This document shows, piece after piece, positions 17,860-25,899 of a DNA stretch of 33,134 nucleotides. The stretch lies in contig CALEMW010000025.1 of NCBI GenBank assembly GCA_937910695.1, positions 1-33,134 on the forward strand, given 5' to 3'. The translations under genes and the position numbers were made by a program. Source of the DNA: an uncultured bacterium. Its GTDB lineage: Bacteria; Krumholzibacteriota; Krumholzibacteriia; LZORAL124-64-63. Below the pieces are notes generated by a model. That model was not told the origin of the DNA, made no database searches, and saw only the letters and a program-made list of their open reading frames with translations. How positions within the stretch are numbered: position 1 is the first letter of the stretch; each line of letters begins with the position of its first letter.

Positions 17860-19851
17860 TCAGTCTCCTCTTTGATTCTCTAGAGCCCCATGATCGGCTC
17901 GAACGTAATCTTCTTTATGTGCAACCTTGACGAGGCCAGCGATGTCCAGGATCACCGCGACGTTTCCGTCGGACATGATGGCGCCGCCGGCGAGACCGGG
18001 CGTGCCTTGGATCGTTTTGCCCAGACTCTTGATGACAATCTGCTGCTGTCCTTCAAGATCATCCGCAAACAACCCGATTCTCCGATTATCGCTCTCGACG
18101 ACCACTACAACAGACTCGTCAAATTCCCGACGCGCGCCCTCGATATCGAAAAGACGTTCGAGGCGGAACAACGGAATCAGCTCTTCCTCGAAACGAAGCA
18201 TCTCGCCCCGATTGCGAACCGTGGTGACGTCATCCTGACGGGGTCGCACCAGACGGACGACCGAGAGCGTCGGCACGATGTATTGTTCCGCACCCACCTT
18301 GACGACCATCCCATCGATGATCGCGAGGGTCAGAGGCAGAATGATCCTGAACAGACACCTTCGGCCTGGGCTGGATTCGATTTCGATGGATCCACGCAGC
18401 TTTTCAATGCTGCTGATCACAACGTCCATGCCGACTCCACGTCCGCTGACGTCGGTAACCGTGCTGACTGTGCTGAATCCAGGGGCAAATATCAGGTGTT
18501 GGATTTCACTGTCGGTGAGAACCTGGCCCTCGGTGACCAGCCCTTTCTTGATTGCTTCCGCCAGGATGGCGTCGCTGCTCAGCCCCCGCCCGTCATCCTC
18601 GACTTCGATGACGATGTTTCCCCCGCGGTGATACGCTGTCAGGGAGATCGTGCCGACCATGTCCTTGCCGGTATTGAGCCTGGCGATGGAATCCTTCTCG
18701 ATGCCGTGATCTACTGCGTTTCGCAGCAGATGCACCAAGGGATCGCTGATCTGTTCTACGACCGAACGGTCCAGCTCGGTGTCCTCGCCCTGGACGATGA
18801 AGTTTATTTCGCGACCGCTTTTCAGAGCCAGATCGTGCACGAGCCGATTCATCTTGCGGAACACGGGTCTGACGGGAATCATGCGCAGAGAGAGTCCGAT
18901 CTCCTGCAGCTCACGGCAGATCTTATCGAGACGGTCAACGTTCTTGGCCAGTTCCAGAGATACATCGTCGCGCTGCGACACTGACTGGCTGACCATGGCC
19001 TCGGCGATGACCAGCTCGCCGATGTTTTCGATGAGGAGATCGAGGCGGGAAGCATCGACTCGCATCACTTCACGACGCGGCCCACTACTCTCGGGCTCCA
19101 CAGATGCCTTATCGGATGAGGGTGCGGACCCATCGTTCGGAGCGGAGGCGGTCGCCTCCAGGCCGGCGACGACGTCGTCCGCGGATTCGGGTGCGGGCCC
19201 CTGCCCCGCAAGCTGCCGGAACCGCCTGCCAAGCCAGTCTTTGACTTCAAGCAGCCGACCGACACAGTCGATCGTGGGTTCGCTCGTGAGCATGTCTTCA
19301 GCGGCGTGAGCCACCTTCGACAAATCATCGATCCCAAGCAGTGCGGCTTCACCCTTCAGGGTGTGGAATACACGCATCAGGTAGCCCACATCGGGTTCGC
19401 CGCCCTCCAACCCCAAAATCGCCGCCTCGAGATCACCCAGCTCCTCGGTCTGTCGATCTAGGAATTCCATGAAGATTTCGGCATCGAAATATGGGTTGCC
19501 CACTGCTTCGAGGGGAGTAGGGGGACACTTCTGTTCATTGGCACCGGGGTAACCGGCGTCTTCAAATGCCACGCCATCGACCACGACCTTCGCCAATGCT
19601 GCACAGGTCGCTCGAACCCAGGCCCAGTCCGCACCTGGATCGGCTGAACCACCTCCGAAGATCTGCTCACAAAGAACCGTAGCTTTGCGTACCTTGGTGC
19701 GGTCGGAACCTTGACTGTCCCCGTCAAGGATCTCTCCGATCTCTTCAAGAGCTTCGCACAGGGTCCTCGCTGCGGCGGCATCGTGCTCCGGTACCCCTTC
19801 CAGGAAACCGGTCACATGCTCTACCAAGCTCTGAACGTCCTGCACCTTCAT
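17860..19851 (-). CDS. cheA: Chemotaxis histidine kinase CheA with N-terminal extension
   Basis: A 663-residue kinase of the receptor-CheW-CheA complex. An unassigned helical region (1-115) precedes the Hpt domain (about 118-215), whose phosphoacceptor is His-163 in Phe-His-Thr-Leu-Lys-Gly-Glu. A 45-residue Ser/Pro/Ala linker follows and there is no P2 (CheY-docking) domain. P3 starts near 262 (Asp-Ala-Ser-Arg-Leu-Asp). The ATPase has His-Leu-Leu-Arg-Asn-Ala-Val-Asp-His-Gly at 374-383, Asp-Asp-Gly-Arg-Gly-Leu near 419 and Gly-Arg-Gly-Val-Gly-Met-Asp near 470. A CheW-like P5 domain ends the chain. The ATG at 19851 has AAGGAG 8 bases upstream; the frame is open further but has no good start. 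Confidence 0.95.
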   Translation of the reverse strand: MKVQDVQSLVEHVTGFLEGVPEHDAAAARTLCEALEEIGEILDGDSQGSDRTKVRKATVLCEQIFGGGSADPGADWAWVRATCAALAKVVVDGVAFEDAGYPGANEQKCPPTPLEAVGNPYFDAEIFMEFLDRQTEELGDLEAAILGLEGGEPDVGYLMRVFHTLKGEAALLGIDDLSKVAHAAEDMLTSEPTIDCVGRLLEVKDWLGRRFRQLAGQGPAPESADDVVAGLEATASAPNDGSAPSSDKASVEPESSGPRREVMRVDASRLDLLIENIGELVIAEAMVSQSVSQRDDVSLELAKNVDRLDKICRELQEIGLSLRMIPVRPVFRKMNRLVHDLALKSGREINFIVQGEDTELDRSVVEQISDPLVHLLRNAVDHGIEKDSIARLNTGKDMVGTISLTAYHRGGNIVIEVEDDGRGLSSDAILAEAIKKGLVTEGQVLTDSEIQHLIFAPGFSTVSTVTDVSGRGVGMDVVISSIEKLRGSIEIESSPGRRCLFRIILPLTLAIIDGMVVKVGAEQYIVPTLSVVRLVRPRQDDVTTVRNRGEMLRFEEELIPLFRLERLFDIEGARREFDESVVVVVESDNRRIGLFADDLEGQQQIVIKSLGKTIQGTPGLAGGAIMSDGNVAVILDIAGLVKVAHKEDYVRADHGALENQRGD

Positions 19852-20108
19852 CGTTCCACTCCTTCGATCTTGGATCTCAAGGGGATGAGACGGGCGGCCC
19901 CACAACGTCCTCGACGCCGCCGGGTCCTGATCATCCCGGTTGATCTCGCAACCGCCGTGCCATGAGGCTGCATCTGTGACCCAAGCAGGATCATCTTCGT
20001 AATCTGTTCTCCCCCAACAAGTAACGATGCTGACGGCCGCTTCCTGACATCGCGCTCGGCGACGACGACGACGCTGTTGGTGGCTGATTTCCGCCCACTC
20101 GAGGTCAT
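19848..20108 (-). CDS. Possible 86-residue basic protein between receptor and cheA genes
   Basis: No family is recognised. Three facts favour a gene: its ATG lies 2 bases after the receptor stop, a GGAGG box (inside the last receptor codons) sits 6 bases upstream, and its stop overlaps the cheA ATG as ATGA, the junction style seen through this operon. Against it, the product is Arg-rich (15 Arg) with no clear domain, and third-base GC bias is weak after the first 20 codons. The head has a Val-Val-Val-Val-Ala-Glu stretch and the middle Leu-Leu-Val-Gly-Gly-Glu-Gln-Ile. If it is not a gene, the 259 bases here are the largest gap in the operon and could hold a leader or an internal promoter. Confidence 0.4.
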   Translation of the reverse strand: MTSSGRKSATNSVVVVAERDVRKRPSASLLVGGEQITKMILLGSQMQPHGTAVARSTGMIRTRRRRGRCGAARLIPLRSKIEGVER

Positions 20109-20110
20109 CG

Positions 20111-21490
20111 CTAGCCTCCGATCAATATCACGAGATCCAACGCCACTTCTTCGAGATCTTCAGCCATATGATTCAATTCCTCGCTCGCCGATGCGTTTTC
20201 CTCCGCACTGGCTGCATTGGACTGGGTAATGCTCTCGACCCTGGTAATCGAATCGTTGATCTGATCGAGTTCGATGGTCTGCTGTTCTGTGGCCTGGAAC
20301 ACCTCGGCGATGGTCAACGACGACATGGCCATGTTCTCGACGATGCCTCCGAGCTTCTCCTCCATCTCTCTCACGACCGAGGCTCCCTCCTCGGCGTCGC
20401 GCAGGGCGTTCTCGATAAGACGTTGGGTGTTGTTGGCCGCTTCGGCGCTACCGGCGGCCAGGTTCCGCACCTCTTCGGCCACGACCGCGAATCCTCTGCC
20501 CGCCTCGCCGGCCCGAGCGGCTTCCACCGCGGCGTTCAGGGCCAGCAGATTCGTCTGGAAGGCGATCTCGTCGATGACCTTGATGATGCGAGAGGTCTCG
20601 TGGGAAGATTCCTGAATGGCGTTCATGGTCGCACTCAAGCGGCTCATGGCACTCGAACTAAGGTCGACGGCGCGGGACGCCTGCATGGACGACTTGTCCG
20701 CCTGTCCTGCACTTTCCGCCGTACGACGGTTGCGGGCGTGGAGCTGCTTGATGGAGGCCGATGTCTGCTGCAGACTTGCCGCCTGTTCGTTGGCTCCCCT
20801 GGCGATCACACCTGCGGAGCCTGTAAAAGCATCAGAGCTGTGAGACAACCGACGGGATCTGTCCAGAAGCCGTTCGGAAATCCGTGTGACGGGCCGGATC
20901 ACTAGCTGGGTGAACACGAACCACATCAAGAACCCCTGTGCCAGAATGGCCCCGGTCATCGTAATCCCCATGACGATCAGCTGGCGTCTGATGGATGCAT
21001 GGGCCGATGCCACGCTTACGCTGATATCGGTACCGCCCAGGACATCGCCTGCACTCGCTGTCTCGTGGCATTCGATGCAACTGTTCTTGGCCTTCAAAGG
21101 CTTGAGGTATCGCACTACGTGATTTTCTTTGTCTTCCTGAAGCACATCTTCCCCTGTCGCGAGGACCGTGCGCTGTTGATCGTCGAGAACCTTTCCGAGC
21201 TCCCGAAGACCATATTCCCTCTCCGTCACCACTCCGCGGAAGGACCGGGCGTCTACGATTCCCTCCTGGCTGCGGGTGTCTTCCAGGAAGCGTTCAAGAC
21301 CGACCATGTCGCCGGTCTCCCCGAACGCAGACATCGCCAGCGTGATGTTGGACGTCATCACACGGGCAGAGCTTTGAGCTTCCTGTCCAGTGATCCTGGT
21401 GGTGAGCACGGAGTTGATAACCCCTCCGGTGCCTAGCACGACGAACAGGCTGCAAACCACCCACACAATGACTTTGTGACGCAGTGTCAT
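20111..21490 (-). CDS. Methyl-accepting chemotaxis protein with periplasmic heme-c domain
   Basis: A 459-residue chemoreceptor heading the operon. Helix 1 (7-28) and helix 2 (171-194) enclose a periplasmic domain of about 140 residues with a c-heme site Cys-138, Cys-141, His-142 near its end, just before the second helix. A short HAMP begins with Val-Ile-Arg-Pro-Val near 197. The signalling tip ([12 protein letters not shown]) is at 308-319, with methylation-type helices on both sides (Ala-Ala-Ser-Ala-Glu-Glu-Asn-Ala-Ser near 426). There is no C-terminal pentapeptide tether. The ATG at 21490 follows GGAAGAGAG. The heme suggests redox, oxygen or nitric oxide sensing, like the receptor at the other end of the operon. 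Confidence 0.93.
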   Translation of the reverse strand: MTLRHKVIVWVVCSLFVVLGTGGVINSVLTTRITGQEAQSSARVMTSNITLAMSAFGETGDMVGLERFLEDTRSQEGIVDARSFRGVVTEREYGLRELGKVLDDQQRTVLATGEDVLQEDKENHVVRYLKPLKAKNSCIECHETASAGDVLGGTDISVSVASAHASIRRQLIVMGITMTGAILAQGFLMWFVFTQLVIRPVTRISERLLDRSRRLSHSSDAFTGSAGVIARGANEQAASLQQTSASIKQLHARNRRTAESAGQADKSSMQASRAVDLSSSAMSRLSATMNAIQESSHETSRIIKVIDEIAFQTNLLALNAAVEAARAGEAGRGFAVVAEEVRNLAAGSAEAANNTQRLIENALRDAEEGASVVREMEEKLGGIVENMAMSSLTIAEVFQATEQQTIELDQINDSITRVESITQSNAASAEENASASEELNHMAEDLEEVALDLVILIGG

Positions 21491-21553
21491 GGCTCTCTTC
21501 CGGTTTCCTGGAACGACCGGGGAACTCTTGTTTCCAATGGTTCCTCGCTCCTT

Positions 21554-21580
21554 GAATCGGCCGAATTGGGGATGGGTTGA
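21554..21580 (-). promoter_or_regulatory. Candidate sigma-28 (FliA) promoter of the chemotaxis operon
   Basis: On the minus strand TCAA (21580-21577), a 15-base spacer and GCCGATTC (21561-21554) match the flagellar consensus TAAA-N15-GCCGATAA at 3 of 4 and 6 of 8 positions with exact spacing. It lies 64 bases before the first receptor gene, between that gene and the pepD terminator. Confidence 0.45.
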
Positions 21581-21612
21581 GCCAAATTCAGCACTGATCG
21601 CCGAATACAGAA

Positions 21613-21643
21613 ACGGCCGCGGCTCCTGAGGGGCCGCGGCCGT
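21613..21643 (-). terminator. Intrinsic terminator after pepD
   Basis: Two perfect 11-base GC-rich arms (21613-21623 and 21633-21643) enclose a 9-base loop; on the minus strand TTTCTG follows. It lies 19 bases after the pepD stop and separates the peptidase run from the chemotaxis operon. Confidence 0.8.
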
Positions 21644-21661
21644 CCGTCTATGATTCTGTTT

Positions 21662-23116
21662 CTAGAGCTTGGCCAACGTCCTGGTGAAGAGTGTCCAGAT
21701 CTTCGCCACGGACGAAACACTCACCTGTTCGTCAGGCGAATGGGCGCCTGTGATGTTCGGACCGAACGAAACGATGTCCAGATCCGGATACTTCTCGGTC
21801 AACAGACCACATTCCAGACCGGCATGGATGGCCAAAAGCTCTGCTTCCTTCTTGAATGTGGTCTTGTACATGGCCGCCGTCGTCTTGACCATCACCGACG
21901 AGGTATTGGGCAGCCAGCCCGGATAACCGCCTTCCTGGACGATCTCGCAACGGTCGAACAGCATGGCGCTGAGGGACCGATGCCGCCGCGCCAGACCCTC
22001 GAGAGCCGACGTATTCGACGACCGGCTGCAACAGACGATCCTGACCCTGCCGCCGTCCGTACTCACGACGCCAACATTGGAGCTGGTCTCTACCAGTCCG
22101 GCAATGGCCAGACTCATCGTCAATACGCCGCTGGGCAGGGAGTCGAGCATCGTCAGCGTGCGGGTCGTACAGTTGCCGCCCAAGGAATGAGTCAACTTGC
22201 AGGTTCCAACCTTGACGATGCAGCCGTCGTCCACTCCCTTCAATTCTTGGGAGATGATCCTGGCTGCTTGGGCGTCGATCAGCTTCTTGAACAGCTTGAC
22301 GTCGGCCTCTGGCACGGCGACGGTCGCGGCGGCCTCGCGGGGGATCGCGTTGCGCATGCTGCCGCCGTCGATGCTCGCCAGCTTGAAGTCCACCTGCTCG
22401 CGTACGGCCAAAAGACAACGCGTGAGGATCTTGATGGCGTTGCCCCGGTTCTTGTGGATGTCCAGACCCGAGTGGCCTCCCAGCAGTCCTTGAACACTCA
22501 CCTTGCGCCCGACAAGTCCCTTGCCCAGAGCCACCTTCTTGTTCTTCAAGGTGAGGATGCTGTCCTGGCCTCCGGAACAGCCGATGAAGATGGCATCGTC
22601 CTGTTCCGAGTCGAGGTTGATCATACGGCGGGCCGTAAAGAAGCCGGCCTCCACACCAGCGGCGCCGGTCAGGCCCCGCTCCTCGTCCACCGTCAGCAGA
22701 CATTCCACCTTGGGGTGCTTCAAGCCCTTCTCATCGGCCAGAGCCAGACCCATCGCCACACCGATGCCGTTGTCCGCGCCGAGGGTCGTACCTTCGGCCG
22801 AGACCCAATCGCCCTTCTTCACCAGCTTAAGGGGATCTTTGGTGAAATCGTGCTTCGTTGCCGAATTCTTTTCGCAGACCATGTCCACGTGACCTTGCAC
22901 GAGAACCGCGGGACGTTTTTCCATGCCCTTGGTGGCCGGGATGGTGATCAGCAGGTTGCCGACCTTGTCCTGCTTGCAACCCAGGCCCCGTTCAGCGGCC
23001 CAGGCCTTGAACATGCTCTGAACGGCGGCTTCGTTGCCTGAGCCGCGGGGAATCTCGGACATGCGGTCGAACACGGCCCACACGGACGTCGGTTTCAGCT
23101 TGGCGATGGCGCTCAC
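21662..23116 (-). CDS. pepD: Aminoacyl-histidine dipeptidase (PepD, M20 family)
   Basis: A 484-residue cytosolic metallodipeptidase that cleaves dipeptides such as Xaa-His, finishing peptide breakdown. The zinc ligands and catalytic residues of the M20C family are visible: His-76 and Asp-78 in Gly-His-Val-Asp-Met-Val, Asp-115 in Gly-Ala-Asp-Asn-Gly, Glu-145 and Glu-146 in Asp-Glu-Glu-Arg-Gly, Asp-169 in Leu-Asp-Ser-Glu, and a late His in Gly-Ala-His-Ser-Pro-Asp-Glu. The lid-domain block Gly-Gly-His-Ser-Gly-Leu-Asp-Ile is also present. Length matches the family. The start is GTG at 23116 with GGGAG 7 bases upstream. It follows the OmpA-type lipoprotein gene by 22 bases and ends at a terminator. 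Confidence 0.95.
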   Translation of the reverse strand: MSAIAKLKPTSVWAVFDRMSEIPRGSGNEAAVQSMFKAWAAERGLGCKQDKVGNLLITIPATKGMEKRPAVLVQGHVDMVCEKNSATKHDFTKDPLKLVKKGDWVSAEGTTLGADNGIGVAMGLALADEKGLKHPKVECLLTVDEERGLTGAAGVEAGFFTARRMINLDSEQDDAIFIGCSGGQDSILTLKNKKVALGKGLVGRKVSVQGLLGGHSGLDIHKNRGNAIKILTRCLLAVREQVDFKLASIDGGSMRNAIPREAAATVAVPEADVKLFKKLIDAQAARIISQELKGVDDGCIVKVGTCKLTHSLGGNCTTRTLTMLDSLPSGVLTMSLAIAGLVETSSNVGVVSTDGGRVRIVCCSRSSNTSALEGLARRHRSLSAMLFDRCEIVQEGGYPGWLPNTSSVMVKTTAAMYKTTFKKEAELLAIHAGLECGLLTEKYPDLDIVSFGPNITGAHSPDEQVSVSSVAKIWTLFTRTLAKL

Positions 23117-23138
23117 TTCATTGCTCCCGGTTTGTTGG

Positions 23139-23786
23139 TTAACCCTCTTCCGCGCGGGCGCGGAACTCGTCGTTCACCTGAATCGAAACTTCGACGCGGC
23201 GGTTCTGTGCCCGGCCGGTCTCGGTGCCGTTGTCGGCCACCGGCACCGTCTCGCCGAAGCCGCGGGCGCGCAGGCGATTCACGGTCACGCCGTGGCCGCC
23301 CAGATAGCCGCTCACGGAATCGGCGCGGCGCTCGCTCAGTCCCATGTTGTAGTCGGCTTCGCCCTGGCTGTCGGTGTGCCCGAGGATCAGGATATCTGTC
23401 TCGGGGTACTTCACCAGGACTTCGGCCATCTGATCGAGGCGTTCCATCGAGGCAGAGCGCAGGGCCGCCGAGTCGAAGTCGAAAAGAATGGCGCTGTCGA
23501 AGGTCACGCGGACCTCATCGCCGACACGCTCGACATGGGCGCCGTCGATCTCTTCGAGTTCGGCGGCCTGGTTGTCGAGATAGTTGCCGATCAGACCGCC
23601 GACGAGGGCTCCGGCCACGCCGCCGATGGCGGCGCCTTGGGCGTCGTCGTCGCTCACGGCGGCGCCGGCCGCGGCACCGGCGGCCGCACCGATCACGGCA
23701 CCACGCTGGGTCTTGCTCATGCCGCAGCCGGTCAGGATCAGGGCGAGGATCAAGGTCAGGACCGTCATGATACGCATTCTGCTCAT
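23139..23786 (-). CDS. OmpA-family lipoprotein with glycine-zipper region
   Basis: A 215-residue envelope protein. A lipoprotein signal peptide ends in Leu-Thr-Gly-Cys with the lipid-bearing Cys at 21. Residues 28-68 are a Gly/Ala-rich glycine-zipper segment (Ala-Ala-Ala-Gly-Ala-Ala repeats, then Gly-Gly-Val-Ala-Gly-Ala-Leu-Val-Gly-Gly) that could insert in or lie on a membrane. The OmpA-type peptidoglycan-binding domain covers about 95-205, with Phe-Asp-Phe-Asp-Ser-Ala near 103, Gly-His-Thr-Asp-Ser-Gln-Gly near 137, Leu-Ser-Glu-Arg-Arg-Ala near 150 and Asn-Arg-Arg-Val-Glu at 195. It tethers outer membrane to cell wall. GGAGG precedes the ATG. It lies 18 bases after the M1 peptidase gene. Confidence 0.93.
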   Translation of the reverse strand: MSRMRIMTVLTLILALILTGCGMSKTQRGAVIGAAAGAAAGAAVSDDDAQGAAIGGVAGALVGGLIGNYLDNQAAELEEIDGAHVERVGDEVRVTFDSAILFDFDSAALRSASMERLDQMAEVLVKYPETDILILGHTDSQGEADYNMGLSERRADSVSGYLGGHGVTVNRLRARGFGETVPVADNGTETGRAQNRRVEVSIQVNDEFRARAEEG

Positions 23787-23804
23787 GGGATTCCTCCGAG
23801 TGTT

Positions 23805-25829
23805 CTAATCGAGATCTGCACTCAGCGGCGAGGCTGAGATCTCCCAGTTACCACGTTGTGGCCGGCCCCGGGATGGGAACACAAGCCAGGAATATTTACC
23901 GTAGTGGCTCAGGCGACCGGCCAGAGACGGCAGTTGACTCTCATTCAGACACAGAACGACAAGAGAGGTCACATCGGACTGGTCGGGGTCTGTGACCGCC
24001 ATCGTCACGATGTTCTTCGATAGATCGATCCTGGTGCCGTTGAGGAAAAGCATGGTCCCGGCCGTCTGGGCGCCGTCGGGCAGCCAGCGCTTCAATTCTG
24101 CCGCCTCTGGATTGACCGCAATGCGGGCTTTGCCCATGGTCGCGGCATCATAAGAGAGCATGACCGGATCGTCTGCCTCGATCCACGCAGTGGCAAATTC
24201 TCGGCCTGCGGGGGTGGCGGTCAGAAATCCGGGAGACTCCTCGCCTAGCACTTGACTCAAGGTCGGCTCGATCTCCACAGGGTGCAGGCGCCGGAACACA
24301 TGGTCGCCGGGATCGATGTGAACCGCCACAGCTCCGGGAGCCTCAAAAGAGAATTCGCCCCGCAAACCTTCGAGCCGCACGACATGTTCTCGTTCTCCGG
24401 ATCGTGTTTCGATCACTACAGGGATGTCGAGAACCCACGCCGGGCCCTCCTGGGTGAGAACCACGTCCACCTTGTCCCCATCGTGCTTGACGCTCTCGAT
24501 GCTCAGCAGAGGAGCCCCTGTGCGATCCAGCCACTGGTCGCGCATCCAGGACAAATCGACGCCGCCGTGGTTGGAGAACGCTGCGAAGAAGTCGTCCCAA
24601 GACAACTGCTGGAAGGGATGCGATCCCCAGACGTCGCGCAATGCTGCCAAAAACGCTTCGCGTCCGATCGATCGCTCGACCATGTGGAAGACCATCATCG
24701 ATTTGCCATAGCCGATGGCCCGAGTGGCGCCGCTGTGGCGGGCCTTGAATTCGCGCAGGCTCATGTCACGGTCGTCGTGGACATAGGCTGCGAAGTCCTT
24801 GAGCAGATTGCGACGGTACTCGTGGGCCGCCGCTGCCGATTCCAGCTCCTTGTAGTGGTAGTCGGCACAATAGACCGTCAGACCCTCGCACCAGTTGCCG
24901 CCGGTGTCGTCCACGAAGGCCGAGTTGCCCCACCAGTTGTGGGCGATCTCGTGGCCGAAGCTCGTGGTCGGAATGAACGGCAGCCGCAGCACCGTGCCCC
25001 CGAGCAGCGTCCACGACGGCATACCGTAGCCGGTCGGAAACCAGTTCTCGACGGTCGCGAACTTCGCGTACGGGTAAGGGCCGATCATCTCGTCGTACAT
25101 CGCGAGGTAGGCGCCGGTGCGTTCCTGGTAGGTTTCGACCAGTTTCTCGTCGTCGTCGAGGAAGTAGGTGTACGAGGTCACGTCGCCGAACTGCCTCTCG
25201 GTCACTTGGTAGCGGTTGGCGATGAGGATCAGTCCGTCGGCGGGCTTGGTGGCTTCCCAGACCGTGACGAGTTCGTCGCCGACTACTTCGTGCCGCACCC
25301 GCCGCCCCTGGGTGACGGGCTCCCATTCCAAGGGTGTGTGGATCGTCAAGTGGTGGGTGGCCAAAGCGTCTGGGTGGAATGGCAACCACCCCTCTGCCGC
25401 CAGGTAAATGCCTTCTTCGGAGATCGTCGCCTGGATCTCCCGACCGACGTTTTCGCGGGAGAATGTGATGTTGTCGGTAGTCTCCAGAAATCGTGCGACG
25501 AAATCGTAACGAGTCGCAACCGAATCATCTGCTGGAGACGAGCCTCTTACGTCCACGGCATAAAGTTCTTCGGCTGGAGGGCCGGCATCAGGCATCGTCA
25601 CGTCAAAACGGAAATTCCCACCCGGCTTGACGTACTCGGCGACGATCAGGGAACTGTTGCACATCAGGGAGTCGATCCCTGCAGGTACGGTAAGTACATC
25701 CGAGATGTGGATTTCGTGCTGATCGAGATCAAAATGAATCGTCACGTCGTGATGAATGACGGGCTTGTCGGCCGCACGGGCGTTCGTTGCGGCCACGAAC
25801 AAGATCATGATCGTGAAAAGGGCCTTCAT
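23805..25829 (-). CDS. Exported M1-family aminopeptidase-like metalloprotease
   Basis: A 674-residue protein with a signal peptide (1-19, ending Ala-Arg-Ala-Ala), so periplasmic or secreted. The zinc site is His-293, Glu-294, His-297 in His-Glu-Ile-Ala-His-Asn-Trp-Trp, with Glu-315 as third ligand, 17 residues after the second His where 18 is usual. The exopeptidase GAMEN loop is replaced by Gly-Tyr-Gly-Met-Pro-Ser at 267-272, so true aminopeptidase specificity is uncertain. The N-terminal beta domain (about 25-210) and a Tyr in Ala-Ile-Gly-Tyr-Gly-Lys fit the M1 fold. The ATG has GAGGAG 6 bases upstream. It lies 70 bases after an exported M16 protease gene, and the pair probably act in turn on outside peptides. 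Confidence 0.9.
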   Translation of the reverse strand: MKALFTIMILFVAATNARAADKPVIHHDVTIHFDLDQHEIHISDVLTVPAGIDSLMCNSSLIVAEYVKPGGNFRFDVTMPDAGPPAEELYAVDVRGSSPADDSVATRYDFVARFLETTDNITFSRENVGREIQATISEEGIYLAAEGWLPFHPDALATHHLTIHTPLEWEPVTQGRRVRHEVVGDELVTVWEATKPADGLILIANRYQVTERQFGDVTSYTYFLDDDEKLVETYQERTGAYLAMYDEMIGPYPYAKFATVENWFPTGYGMPSWTLLGGTVLRLPFIPTTSFGHEIAHNWWGNSAFVDDTGGNWCEGLTVYCADYHYKELESAAAAHEYRRNLLKDFAAYVHDDRDMSLREFKARHSGATRAIGYGKSMMVFHMVERSIGREAFLAALRDVWGSHPFQQLSWDDFFAAFSNHGGVDLSWMRDQWLDRTGAPLLSIESVKHDGDKVDVVLTQEGPAWVLDIPVVIETRSGEREHVVRLEGLRGEFSFEAPGAVAVHIDPGDHVFRRLHPVEIEPTLSQVLGEESPGFLTATPAGREFATAWIEADDPVMLSYDAATMGKARIAVNPEAAELKRWLPDGAQTAGTMLFLNGTRIDLSKNIVTMAVTDPDQSDVTSLVVLCLNESQLPSLAGRLSHYGKYSWLVFPSRGRPQRGNWEISASPLSADLD

Positions 25830-25899
25830 CCTCGCTCCTCGTTCATGTCTTCGCCGTAGTGATCTTGCGTCCCGCAGGCGGACGGGTGTCGGTGCGGGC

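Noticed and set aside
21613..21643. The GC-rich palindrome as a repetitive extragenic element or attachment site.
   Set aside because: It occurs once, right after a stop codon and before a T-rich stretch on the minus strand, which fits a terminator.
21650..23041. A 463-codon plus-strand frame opposite pepD.
   Set aside because: pepD has all its metal ligands and a proper start on the minus strand; the plus frame even runs through the pepD terminator side without a ribosome site.
24252..25859. A 535-codon plus-strand frame opposite the M1 peptidase gene.
   Set aside because: Same cause: the minus strand has signal peptide, zinc motif and ribosome site, while the plus frame has no recognisable protein features.
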